A DNA stretch of 51,544 nucleotides from Bacteroidota bacterium (GTDB taxonomy: Bacteria; Bacteroidota; Bacteroidia; Chitinophagales; Saprospiraceae). The first letter of the stretch is position 1. Each line of letters starts with the position of its first letter. The stretch spans positions 1 through 51,544 of the forward strand of contig JANSWP010000052.1 in NCBI GenBank assembly GCA_024743405.1, given 5' to 3'. The translations under genes and the position numbers were made by a program. Shown one piece after another: positions 31,883-41,217 of the stretch. Under the pieces are notes generated by a model. The model saw only the letters and a list, made by a program, of their open reading frames with translations. It had not been told where the DNA came from and did no database searches.

Positions 31883-34318
31883 TTAAAAATAAACCCGATA
31901 CATCAAGTTAGGAAACATCCCAAATTGAGTGAGGTGACCGATAGAGTTAGGTTCGCTCTCATCGTAATATTCGGATACTTTGCCTTTGGTATTGGTAACG
32001 TTATCCAAATTAATGAAAATCTCATGCGTCGCTTTAGGTTTATTAAATTTATAACTAGCTGATAAAGTTATTTGGTAAATATCTTCCAACTTATTTTCAT
32101 AAGCTTTTTCATAATTCCAATAATTATTGTTGCCAGTATCAACTGCTAAATTTCCTTGTCCATCTCTTAGCAATGGAACGATTCTCTTACCTCCTCCAAA
32201 AAATATTTTACCATTTAGGGATAGGGTTTGATTTTTCTTTTTCCCAAGGTTCTGAAATTCCTTACCCATCAAAATATTGACTAAGTAATTACCATTATAT
32301 TGGGTATTTCGCTCCACACCTTCCAATGATTTATATTTTGAATTGTATAAAGAACCATTAATTAAAAAATAGTAATTATTGTCGAGAAAACGTTCCAAAG
32401 TGAGTTCTATGCCATAGTTTTTTCCGGTCCCTTCATTGACCAAATCAACATATCTAAAATCAAGACCTTCATTTATAGTGGCGTAGAAACTGGTATCATT
32501 GTTTTCTACAGGTAAGTCGTAAAGGGCTTGGTAATACACTTCTATTTTTGCCATTAGATTCTTGGTGAAACGTTTTTCGTAGCCTAAAACATAATGGTGT
32601 GCCTTTAATAAACCCAAGTCTTTATTCGGTTCGATTAAGCTACCATTGTCCAATTCAACCTTAGTGAAATAATTGTGAAGACTTTCCATGGTGCTATGTT
32701 TGCCATATCCAGCGTTAAAGGAGCTGGTATTGTTCAGTTTCCATTTTACAGCAAGTCTTGGTTCAAGGGTACTTTTATTGTTGAGTAAAACATTCATATT
32801 TTGAATGCCGGATACAATTGTAATATCTTCTCTTAATCGATGTTTCCAACTAACAAAATTTCTTACCGTACTTATATTTTCATTGAAATCTACTATAGCG
32901 AATCTAGTATTTCCGTCGGCTTGAAATCTACTTTGATTATTATCATAATCCAAAAGAGCATACTTCGAACCTATTTGAATTTTGTTTTTAGCATTCAATT
33001 TGTTGTTATAAGTTATGGCGCCACGGTAAGCTGAATTTTTTAATCTGCCTTGATAATTTACTTGCCTACTGATAATAGAATCTCTTAAAAAATCACCTTG
33101 CCCATCTAATATTTTTGTGGTTTTTGATTCAAATACATCATCATCAATATTATTACTTGAATAGGAAAGAGACGTTTTAAGATAGCTCTTATCATTAATG
33201 GACAATGTGTGTGTTATTCCGAAGTTTGCTAGGTGAGATCCTTTGTCAAAATCTTCAATTATATTAGGACTAAAACTTCCATCACCAGGGGTATCCCATA
33301 AATCAGGCTTTACATCTTCTAGTAAAAAACTACTTAATCCGCCCAATCCGAATAAAGAAAATGTCCCCATTTCTTTTGTTGGGAGTACTATTTTGAAAGA
33401 CGCATCTTGAAATTTCAGTGCCCCATCAATATCAGCTAGCCCAATATCATTGACCAAAGAAATGGTAGAATATCTGTAGTTAATAAGGTAAGAACCACCA
33501 TATCCTTTTTTGAAAGGACCTTCCAATGTGAGGTCAGTACCTAATAATCCAAAACCAAAAATTGCTTCAAATTTTTCATTATTTCCCGCTCTCAATTTCA
33601 CATCGTAAACGCCTGATAAAACATCTCCATACTCTGGTGAAAATGCTCCAGTATAAAAATCAGAGGTTGCTAATAGGTTTGTATTTAGCGCACTAATTCC
33701 TCCACTTACCGAATTTTGATCTGCAAAATGATTAGGGTTCGTAATCTCTAAACCTTCCAAGCGCCATTGGATATACTTGGGAGAATTTCCCCTAACAATA
33801 ATGTCATTGCTTCCATCTTGCGTATTCGTTACCCCTGCAAAATTGGAAAGTATCCGCGAAGGGTCATTAAAAGAACCCGCAAAACGTTCTGTCTGTTCAA
33901 TTGAAATAGAACGGGAACTAACCAGCGACATGTCATTTAATGCGGCTCCTTTATCCTTGTTTGCTATTACCTCTATTTCATTCAATGTTTCGAAAGATTC
34001 CTGCATATTTAGATCTAAGACCACCTCTTTACCAGAGTTCACTACAATATTTGGAATGGTTTTATTTTCATAACCCATGTAAGATAATTGTAGGGTAATT
34101 CTTCCCAATGAGATACTTTCGAATCTAAATTTGCCGTCCACATCTGTAGTCGTACCCATTAATGGATCGGTACCAGGGATGACTATTTGCGCTCCAATGA
34201 GTGGAAGGTTACTATCTGTATCTATTATGGTACCCCTTACTGTTTGTGTAAGGTTTTGGCTAAAAACTACCATTGCAAAAAAGGCAATGATTAATGTCGC
34301 TAAACTCCGTTTTTTCAT
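31883..34318 (-). CDS. TonB-dependent receptor with carboxypeptidase-like domain (second)
   Basis: The ATG at 34318 gives 811 residues and a clean signal peptide (KKRSLATLIIAFFAMVVFS); the 34363 start would add 15 residues before it. A CarboxypepD-like sandwich (about 27-105; GTIIDTDSNLPLIGAQI ... GKFRF) is followed by a plug (ILSNFAGVTNTQDGSNDIIVRGNSPKYIQW ...) and a long barrel ending ...LMYRVYF with a terminal aromatic. It differs from the first receptor in lacking a DUF4249 partner; the following genes encode a methyltransferase, a STAS-like protein, DUF4386 and SRPBCC. The ligand is unknown. A TACCTTTG promoter element lies at 34455-34462. Confidence 0.9.
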   Translation of the reverse strand: MKKRSLATLIIAFFAMVVFSQNLTQTVRGTIIDTDSNLPLIGAQIVIPGTDPLMGTTTDVDGKFRFESISLGRITLQLSYMGYENKTIPNIVVNSGKEVVLDLNMQESFETLNEIEVIANKDKGAALNDMSLVSSRSISIEQTERFAGSFNDPSRILSNFAGVTNTQDGSNDIIVRGNSPKYIQWRLEGLEITNPNHFADQNSVSGGISALNTNLLATSDFYTGAFSPEYGDVLSGVYDVKLRAGNNEKFEAIFGFGLLGTDLTLEGPFKKGYGGSYLINYRYSTISLVNDIGLADIDGALKFQDASFKIVLPTKEMGTFSLFGLGGLSSFLLEDVKPDLWDTPGDGSFSPNIIEDFDKGSHLANFGITHTLSINDKSYLKTSLSYSSNNIDDDVFESKTTKILDGQGDFLRDSIISRQVNYQGRLKNSAYRGAITYNNKLNAKNKIQIGSKYALLDYDNNQSRFQADGNTRFAIVDFNENISTVRNFVSWKHRLREDITIVSGIQNMNVLLNNKSTLEPRLAVKWKLNNTSSFNAGYGKHSTMESLHNYFTKVELDNGSLIEPNKDLGLLKAHHYVLGYEKRFTKNLMAKIEVYYQALYDLPVENNDTSFYATINEGLDFRYVDLVNEGTGKNYGIELTLERFLDNNYYFLINGSLYNSKYKSLEGVERNTQYNGNYLVNILMGKEFQNLGKKKNQTLSLNGKIFFGGGKRIVPLLRDGQGNLAVDTGNNNYWNYEKAYENKLEDIYQITLSASYKFNKPKATHEIFINLDNVTNTKGKVSEYYDESEPNSIGHLTQFGMFPNLMYRVYF

Positions 34319-34454
34319 TTTTGTCTTTTGATAAATGATTTGAAAACAGGCATAAAAATCCATCCCAAAAGGAGGTCAATAAACTCCTTTGGATTTGTTT
34401 TAAGGCTATATTTTTTTTGAAAATGGATTAGATTGTTATCCCCTTTTCATAGCA

Positions 34455-34462
34455 CAAAGGTA
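34455..34462 (-). promoter_or_regulatory. -7 element upstream of the second TonB receptor
   Basis: The minus strand reads TACCTTTG, an exact TAnnTTTG match, about 137 bp before the ATG at 34318. No good TTTG is found 19-21 bp upstream. The rest of 34319-34624 shows nothing else I recognise. Confidence 0.4.
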
Positions 34463-34624
34463 AGGCAAGGGATAAGTAGAGTCGTTCGGATTTGCAAATT
34501 GGAACTTATTCGATGATGATTAAAGATTAATAATGTATGATAGGATATCTCTTACCACGTGAGTGAAAGTTCAATAAAGACAGAAGAAAAGGGATATGAG
34601 GGGAAGGTAATAATTCAATAATAC

Positions 34625-36556
34625 TTATGGTCGGCGAATCCCCAACTTTTTCATCCTCGCTTCAAGGGTGGTTCTATTTAATCCAAGTATTTTCGCTGCC
34701 CCCTTTTCTCCGCTTACCCGCCAAGTTGTCAACTCTAATATTTTCAAAATATAGGCTCGTTCATATTCTTCCAAAGTGACAACTTTCTGTTTTTTAGAAA
34801 CGCTCATTTTATTGGGTAGTGAGTTGCCCAATTCCAATTTGTTGCCTGAACTAATAATGACAGCTCGTTCAATGACATTTTCTAATTCTCTCACATTACC
34901 TGGCCATGGATAGTTGATTAATTCATCCATTACCTTTTTAGTAACCAAACCTATTTTTTTCCCAAATCGAATTTCAAATTTTGATAAAAAATGATTGACC
35001 AGTAAAGGCACATCTTCCCGCCTTTCTCGAAGTGGTGGAACATCAATTGGAAATACATTTAAGCGATAATAAAGGTCTTCTCGAAAAGTTCCTTTTTCAA
35101 TTTCTTCCAATAGGTTTCGATTGGTGGCAGCAATGACCCGAACATCGACAGAGACAGTTCGTGAACTTCCCAATCGTTCTAATTCACCCTCTTGAAGTAC
35201 TCGAAGTAATTTGGATTGTAATTCAATAGGAATTTCACCGATTTCGTCCAAGAAAATAGTGCCTTTATCAGCGAGTTCAAAACGACCGATTCTCTTATTG
35301 AGTGCCCCTGTAAAAGCACCTCTTTCATGTCCAAATAATTCGCTTTCAATCAGGTTGGCAGGTAGGGCGGCGCAATTAATTTTTACCAAAGCCCGATTTT
35401 TCCTTTCACTTAAATTATGGACAGCCCGCGCAATCAATTCTTTCCCAGTTCCTTATTCTCCTAAAATCAAAACGGTGGCATCAGTTGTGGCAACTTGCTC
35501 AACCTGTGACAATACTTTTTTGAAATTTTTGCTATCGCTGATAATCTCCTCGAAATTATGAGTCAACTTTATTTCCTGCTGTAAATATTTATTTTCGGCT
35601 TCTAATTGAGTTTTTAATTGTTCAACTTCCGCCAGTGCCTTTTGTAAGTTAGTATTGGTTTCTTTCAATACTTGTTCTGCTTTTTTTCGTTGAGTAATGT
35701 CTTTAAAGACGACCACGGCACCTAACAATTCGCCATTTTCATCTTTTATGGGCGTACTTACGTATTCAACTGGGAAACAAGAACCATCTTTTCGCCAAAA
35801 TACTTCATTGTCAACCCTGTGGATTTTTCCGTCATTGATCGCAGCATAAATTGGACACTCCGTTACTTCATAGTGAGAACCATCAAGCCTGCTGTGGTGC
35901 AGAATTTCATGTTGTGATTTTCCTATCAGATCTTCCAACTTCCAGCCAATCATTTTGACAGCGGCATGATTTGCAAAAGTCGTATGTCCCTGTTTATTTA
36001 ATCCATAAATTCCCTCTCCTGCTGAATCTAATATCAGTTGATTCCTTCGTTCTAATTTCTGTAATTTTTCAAAGGCAAGTTGTCGGGTTTTCATGGCTTC
36101 AACTGCCATTTTCGAACTTTCCGAACGTTCTTTGACAATCATTTCCAAAAGCAAATTGGCTTCTTCTAATTTGGTCTTTGAATCAGAGTGGTTCGAAATT
36201 TCTCTGACCATCATACAACAAAGGTTAAAAGTACTGGCTTCTATTAAAATAAGACTCAACTCCACTTGAATGACTTGACCATTTTTGGTATCTAATTGGG
36301 ATTCAATAAGCAGTGTTTTTTCATTTAATAATTTTGCCCAGTAACCCTTCCAGATTTTCTTGGTTAATTCTTCATTTACGTCAAATAAAGTCAATGATTG
36401 TAGGGTGTCAGAGTCATAACCTAAAATCGTTTCCAATGCATGATTAAATCGAATAATACGAGCTTCGGGAGATAACCATAAAACAGGGTAAACCGATTGA
36501 GTTAGTGCAATTTCTGCCCAGTCACTTTGCCATTCTTGATGTGTTTTATTCCCCAT
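34625..36556 (-). pseudogene. PAS-PAS sigma-54-dependent activator with a stop codon in Walker A
   Basis: The N-terminal part (36556 down to the TAA at 35453, 367 codons) has two PAS domains (about 15-110 and 175-295) and a coiled coil (about 300-345). The same frame resumes at once: GE[15 protein letters not shown], then GAFTGA (about 413-418, the sigma-54 contact), Walker B IFLDEIGE (about 434-441) and a C-terminal Fis-type helix-turn-helix (about 603-641). The TAA replaces the Ser or Thr of GE(S/T)GTGKE; one base change from a TCA Ser codon explains it. The rest is intact, so this is a recent nonsense mutation or a sequencing error. Confidence 0.9.
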
Positions 36557-36735
36557 ATTAAGCTGTTTTATACTCTGGTTGAAAACTGCGGAAAACTACA
36601 TGAAACCAAATGAAAATGGTGTTCTATGGATTAGTTTTATCGATAAATTAATGAAGACTAATAAACAATGGAAAATAGAGTGATCATTTTTTGATTGTTT
36701 TCAATTATCCTTGCAAAATAATTTATTCTATTTAG

Positions 36736-36875
36736 TTCTACTTTGACACTTTAAATATAGCCGCTGCCTATGGCAGCAAAAAATAGAAAACAAGTCCCTC
36801 CATATAGTTTTTTCGGCGGCTTTGCCGCCGTTTTGGCATTTCGATCAAAATGATTTTTAAAGTGCCAAAGTAGAA
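36736..36875. mobile_element. MITE-like element with 20-bp terminal inverted repeats
   Basis: TTCTACTTTGACACTTTAAA (36736-36755) matches the reverse complement of 36856-36875 at 19 of 20 positions. A possible TTAG duplication flanks it (36732-36735 and 36876-36879). Inside are GC-rich hairpins: GCTGCC-TAT-GGCAGC (36764-36778) and CGGCGGC-TTT-GCCGCCG around 36814-36830. It lies directly beside the next element at 36879. Confidence 0.65.
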
Positions 36876-36878
36876 TTA

Positions 36879-37062
36879 GGGAGCAGGAAATAAATAAGGT
36901 ACCCAAATTTTCCACAGTTATTTTTTCTTTACTGGGTTTGCTTGATGCAATAGCATCAAAGGCAAAAAACGTAGACATACCCAAAGGTATGGCGAGTATT
37001 TTTAACGAAAAATGAAGGAAAAAGAGCAAGTGAAATGGGTAGGTTATTTATTCCCTACTCCC
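36879..37062. mobile_element. MITE-like element with 26-bp inverted repeats and hairpin core A
   Basis: The ends 36879-36904 and 37037-37062 are inverted repeats matching at 22 of 26 positions (both read GGGAG.AGG.AATAAATAA..TACCC). TTA flanks both sides. Inside, on the minus strand, are the 16-bp core CGTTAAAAATACTCGC (37007-36992), a CATACC/GGTATG hairpin (36976-36991) and TGATGC-AATA-GCATCA (36951-36966). An open frame of 92 codons crosses both neighbouring elements but is not gene-like. Confidence 0.7.
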
Positions 37063-37085
37063 TTATCTAACCAAACGAACACATT

Positions 37086-37717
37086 ATGAGGTTAAGTTTA
37101 GGTGATATTGTTCCAAATTTTAGTGCAGAATCTACTCAAGGACGTATTGAATTTTATGATTGGTTAGGCGATAACTGGGGGTTATTCTTTTCTCATCCTG
37201 AAGATTATACTCCTGTTTGTACGACGGAATTGGGTATGGTTGGTAATTGAAACAAGAGTTTACTAAGCGAAATGTTAAAACCTTAGCACTAAGTGTAGAT
37301 AGCTTAACCTCACATAATGCTTGGGTTAAAGAAATTGAGGAAGTGATGAAGGTGAAAATTGACTTTCCAATAATCGCAGATGAGCAGAAAGAAATTGCAG
37401 AATTATTTGGAATGATTCATCACAATTCCAGTTCAAACTTTACCATTCGCTCGGTTTTTATAATAGGCCTAGATAAAAAAATTAGATTGACGCTTACCTA
37501 TCCAGCAGTTATTGGGCGAAACTTTGATGAAATTTTAAGGGTTTTAGATGCTTTGCAATTGAATGATAACTATAATGTATTGACACCTGCTAATTGGACA
37601 CCAGGTGAGGAGGTAATTATTGATCCATCTGTCTCAAAACATGATTTGGAAGAAAAATTTCCTAATGGTTATGAGGAAGTGAAACCTTATTTGAGATATA
37701 CGGAGCAACCTAAATGA
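37086..37717 (+). pseudogene. 1-Cys peroxiredoxin (Prx6-type) gene, frameshifted
   Basis: The ATG at 37086 opens a frame of 54 codons with the peroxidatic motif DYTPVCTTELG (Cys47) and stops at TGA 37248. The following frame from 37247 continues the family sequence (KQEFTKRNVKTLALSVDSL, then a C-terminal arm with LTPANWTPGEEVIIDP). Adding one base near GGTAATTG restores VGKLKQEF. The gene is therefore complete apart from a single-base deletion. 1-Cys peroxiredoxins reduce hydroperoxides. The gene has its own strand among minus-strand genes and ends before a terminator shared with alaS. Confidence 0.85.
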
Positions 37718-37813
37718 ACAGCCATTTTTTTAAAAAAAAACTATTGAAATCTGGATATGGTGTTTGTTAGAGCATTTGTTTTAACATAAAAGTCTCCCTC
37801 CAAAAGAAATTTT

Positions 37814-37828
37814 CGCGCCGTAGGCGCG
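37814..37828. repeat. Short GC-rich hairpin CGCGCC-GTA-GGCGCG
   Basis: A perfect 6-bp GC stem with a 3-nt loop stands alone in AT-rich intergenic DNA between the peroxiredoxin gene and the terminator. It resembles the GC hairpins inside the elements at 6010-6159 and 36764-36830. Confidence 0.45.
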
Positions 37829-37862
37829 TGTATTTCAATAAGTGTACGGTAGAGAATCATAA

Positions 37863-37905
37863 AAAAATCGGCAAGTCTGAGATCCCCTCAAACCTGCCGA
37901 TTTTT
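37863..37905. terminator. Bidirectional terminator between the peroxiredoxin gene and alaS
   Basis: AAAAATCGGCAAGTCTGAG and CTCAAACCTGCCGATTTTT form a 19-bp stem with two mismatches and a short loop, with A- and T-tracts at the two ends. It lies between converging stop codons (37717 and 37928). Confidence 0.75.
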
Positions 37906-37927
37906 ATTTTCTATCAATTCAAAAAAA

Positions 37928-40567
37928 CTAAATCAACGATATTGCTTTTGCAATGGCATTATCTAAACCACTTGCATCTTTACCGCCTGCTGTTGCAAAA
38001 AATGCTTGGCCACCACCACCGCCTTTGATTTCTTTCGCCAATTCGCGAATCATATTTCCAGCGTGTAAATCTTTACCATTTTCGATTAAACTTTTCGAAA
38101 TGGTGATCATTAACTGTGGCTTTCCTTTTATTTCTGCTCCAAACACAATAACCGCATTACCGACTTCTTTTTCTAATTGATACGCCAATGTTTTTAAGGC
38201 ATTTGAGTCATCTAAAGGAATGCGAGCACTAAGGAAATTCACCCCATTTACTTCTTGGATGGCTTGTTTTAAATTTCCTTGTAAAGCATTTGCTCTATCT
38301 GTTAACATTTGTTCGATTTGCTTTTTGAGTTTTTTATTTTCCTCTTGCAAATCGACGACTTGTTTAGCCGCATTTTTTGGATTTTTGAATAATGCACGAA
38401 TGGAGTTTAGTTCCAGTAATTCCTTATTCAAATAAACTTCAGCTGCATTTGAAGTAACCGCCTCAATTCGACGAATACCAGCTGCGACTCCAGTTTCAGC
38501 CAAAATTTTAAATACGCCTATTTCACCCGTTGCAGGAACATGGGTACCCCCACACAGTTCCCGACTAAAATTTTCGTCGAAAGTGATCATTCGAACAAAT
38601 TCGCCATATTTTTCGCCAAAAAGCATCATTGCACCCGATGTTTTTGCTTCTTCAATAGGCATATTTCGATTTTCTTCTAGTGCAATATTGTCACGAATTT
38701 TTTGATTGACAATTATTTCCACTTTTGCGATCTCTTCATTGGTCATTTTACCGAAATGTGAGAAATCAAAACGCAATCGTTTGTCATCTACATCTTGTCC
38801 TTTTTGAATAGCATGATCTCCCAAAACATCATGTAAAGCGGCATGCATTAAATGGACAGCAGAATGATTGGAAGAGATTGCTTGCCGCTTTGGTGCATTT
38901 ACTTCTGCTTTTACAGAAGCTTCAGGAGAGATGGGTAATTTTTTCACTAAGTGAATAATCAAGTCATTATCCTTTTGAGTACCTATAACTGGGATCTTTT
39001 CTTCACCAAACCAAAGCAACCCCGTATCTCCTCTTTGTCCGCCACTTTCACCATAAAAGGGTGTTTTATTTAAGACCACTTGAAACTCTTCCCCCTTTTT
39101 TGTTTTAACGATTCTATATTTTAGAACTTTAGCATTTGCAATGGTTAAATTATCGTAACCCAAAAATTCTACTTCTTCATCATCCTTGACGACTACCCAG
39201 TCTCCAACTTGTTTAGCCGCAGCCGCTCGAGCTCGGTCTTTTTGAGCTTGGAGAGCTTTATCAAAACCCACTTCATCAACGGATAAACCTTTTTCGGAAG
39301 CCATTAATAATGTCAAATCAATGGGGAAGCCATAAGTGTCAAATAACTCAAATGCTGCATTTCCATCAATTACACCATCCTTAATTTCTAGGTTTTCAAA
39401 TCGTCGAATTCCTTTATCTAAGGTATTTAAAAAGGCTTTTTCTTCACCCTGAATGATCTTTGCTATTTGATCTCGTTGTCCTGTTAGTTCGGGGAACGTA
39501 TCTCCAAAATAATCAGCCAAAATAGGTACTAATTCATGCAAGAGGGGTTGTTCTATGCCCAAGAATGAATAATAATACCGTACTGCACGACGTAATATTC
39601 GTCGGATTACATATCCGGCGCCGGTACTTTCAGGCAATTGTCCATCAGCGATTGCGAAACTGACCGCGCGAATGTGATCAGAAACTACCCGCATTGCCAT
39701 ATCCGACTTGGCAGATTTTTCATAGCTTGATGAATATTTTTTGCCAGATACCTTCTCCAAATGAGAGATGACAGGTGTGAAAATATCGGTATCATAACTG
39801 GCTGTTTTACCTTGTAAAACTAAACACAATCGCTCAAATCCCATCCCCGTATCTACATGGGTAGCAGGAAGTTTTTCGAGACTTCCATCTGCTTTTCTAT
39901 TAAATTGGATAAAGACTAAATTCCATATTTCTATGACTTCAGGGTGATCCATATTAACTAAAGAAGCTCCATCTACTTTTGCTCTTTCTTCGTCGGAACG
40001 AAGGTCAATATGGATTTCAGAACAAGGACCACAAGGCCCTGTGTCGCCCATTTCCCAGAAGTTATCCTTTCTATCAAAGTCTAAAATTCGATCTTTACTT
40101 ACCCATTTGTTCCAATATTCAGCTGCTTCTTCGTCGCGTTCTAGACCTTCCTTTTTGTCACCCTCAAAAATAGAGGCATACAATCGATCCTTTGGTAAAC
40201 CGTACCATTCTTCGGAGGTCAATAACTCCCAAGCCCAAGCAATTGCTTCTTTTTTGAAATAATCACCAATAGACCAATTACCTAACATCTCAAACATGGT
40301 ATGGTGAGTACCATCCGTGCCGACTTCCTCTAAGTCATTGTGTTTTCCACTTACACGAAGACATTTTTGCGTATCGGCTATCCGAGGATTATCAGGCGTA
40401 GCATTACCTAAGAAGAAGTCTTTAAATTGATTCATACCCGCATTGGTAAACATCAATGTGGGATCATTTTTATTCACAATTGGTGCAGAAGGGACAATTT
40501 TATGCCCTTTTGAAGCAAAAAAGTCGAGAAATTTCTTTCTGATTTGCTGTGATGTCATTTTTTTCAT
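37928..40567 (-). CDS. alaS: Alanyl-tRNA synthetase
   Basis: This 879-residue class II synthetase charges tRNA-Ala. The N-terminal catalytic domain starts with IRKKFLDFFASKGHKIVPSAPIV, followed by the class II motifs (MFTNAGMNQFKD, CLRVSGKHNDLEEVG, HHTMFEMLGNWSIGDYF). The editing domain carries the zinc ligands HxxxH (His568, His572) and CxxxH (Cys672, His676). A coiled coil (about 740-780) leads to the C-Ala/DHHA1-like end rich in Gly (AKEIKGGGGGQAFFATAGGKD). The length matches the family. In other Bacteroidota I recall alaS next to an M23 peptidase, as here. The start at 40567 gives MKKMTSQQIRKKFLDFF. Confidence 0.97.
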   Translation of the reverse strand: MKKMTSQQIRKKFLDFFASKGHKIVPSAPIVNKNDPTLMFTNAGMNQFKDFFLGNATPDNPRIADTQKCLRVSGKHNDLEEVGTDGTHHTMFEMLGNWSIGDYFKKEAIAWAWELLTSEEWYGLPKDRLYASIFEGDKKEGLERDEEAAEYWNKWVSKDRILDFDRKDNFWEMGDTGPCGPCSEIHIDLRSDEERAKVDGASLVNMDHPEVIEIWNLVFIQFNRKADGSLEKLPATHVDTGMGFERLCLVLQGKTASYDTDIFTPVISHLEKVSGKKYSSSYEKSAKSDMAMRVVSDHIRAVSFAIADGQLPESTGAGYVIRRILRRAVRYYYSFLGIEQPLLHELVPILADYFGDTFPELTGQRDQIAKIIQGEEKAFLNTLDKGIRRFENLEIKDGVIDGNAAFELFDTYGFPIDLTLLMASEKGLSVDEVGFDKALQAQKDRARAAAAKQVGDWVVVKDDEEVEFLGYDNLTIANAKVLKYRIVKTKKGEEFQVVLNKTPFYGESGGQRGDTGLLWFGEEKIPVIGTQKDNDLIIHLVKKLPISPEASVKAEVNAPKRQAISSNHSAVHLMHAALHDVLGDHAIQKGQDVDDKRLRFDFSHFGKMTNEEIAKVEIIVNQKIRDNIALEENRNMPIEEAKTSGAMMLFGEKYGEFVRMITFDENFSRELCGGTHVPATGEIGVFKILAETGVAAGIRRIEAVTSNAAEVYLNKELLELNSIRALFKNPKNAAKQVVDLQEENKKLKKQIEQMLTDRANALQGNLKQAIQEVNGVNFLSARIPLDDSNALKTLAYQLEKEVGNAVIVFGAEIKGKPQLMITISKSLIENGKDLHAGNMIRELAKEIKGGGGGQAFFATAGGKDASGLDNAIAKAISLI

Positions 40568-41048
40568 TATTGTCTTTTTCTTATCAATCCTAGTGTTACG
40601 AATGTTTTTGGAGTTTAGTTTCCATCTATATAAAACAAATTAGGTTAGATTCAATTATCATTTGTTTAAATGTTTATTGGTTTGATTAATAGCTGTAAAT
40701 GTATATGTATAGTATATCTATGAATTTAAAACATTTTAAGAACAACAATTGTATTCGCTCAAAACCTTAATATAAATAAGCCGTTGTCTCGTTCTCCCCA
40801 AATCTAATTTCAGTAATTCCCCTCTAGTCAAACAAAAAACTTATCCACAATTAGGGGTTAAAGAATGGTTAAGATTATTGGAAATATTGATTTTTTCAGA
40901 TATTTGCGCCCGCTAATAAATTTTGATATATGCAATAGTCAAAATTTACTTTAACAAACTACTGTGACTTATAGAATTTTATATTAGAATCTTTGACTTT
41001 TCAATATTCTTATATAAGTGTTTAAAATTCTATTTTTTTCGCCAAGAT
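40568..41048. other. AT-rich divergent intergenic region between alaS and the M23 gene
   Basis: This 650-bp gap (with 41049-41217) must carry the alaS promoter. It holds one exact DnaA-box sequence, TTATCCACA (40841-40849), but no cluster of boxes and no obvious origin features. No open frame or RNA gene is evident. Confidence 0.5.
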
Positions 41049-41079
41049 TTTGTGAACTCAAACGCACAAATTACCTTCG
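41049..41079 (+). promoter_or_regulatory. Predicted promoter of the M23 peptidase gene
   Basis: TTTG at 41049-41052 and TACCTTCG at 41072-41079 (one mismatch to TAnnTTTG) are separated by exactly 19 bp, as in Bacteroidota primary-sigma promoters. The leader would be about 130 nt to the ATG at 41218. Confidence 0.6.
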
Positions 41080-41217
41080 GCTTTATAAGGGAGGGAAATC
41101 GAATTTCAGCAACCCTTCGATTCTCATAGATGTTTGGTCAGCATTTGACTGAAAATTTATAAGATCGGATTTAAAAAGCTGCAAATTTATGATTTTTTGG
41201 CTAAGAACTAAACTCGC

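Noticed and set aside
36751-37029. 92-codon open frame on the minus strand
   Set aside because: It runs through parts of two adjacent inverted-repeat elements and their hairpins. It has no family resemblance and is best explained as a by-product of the repeats.
40841-40849. Exact DnaA box TTATCCACA between alaS and the M23 gene
   Set aside because: A single box is expected by chance in AT-rich DNA. There is no cluster, no dnaA/dnaN neighbourhood and no unwinding-element pattern, so an origin is not supported.
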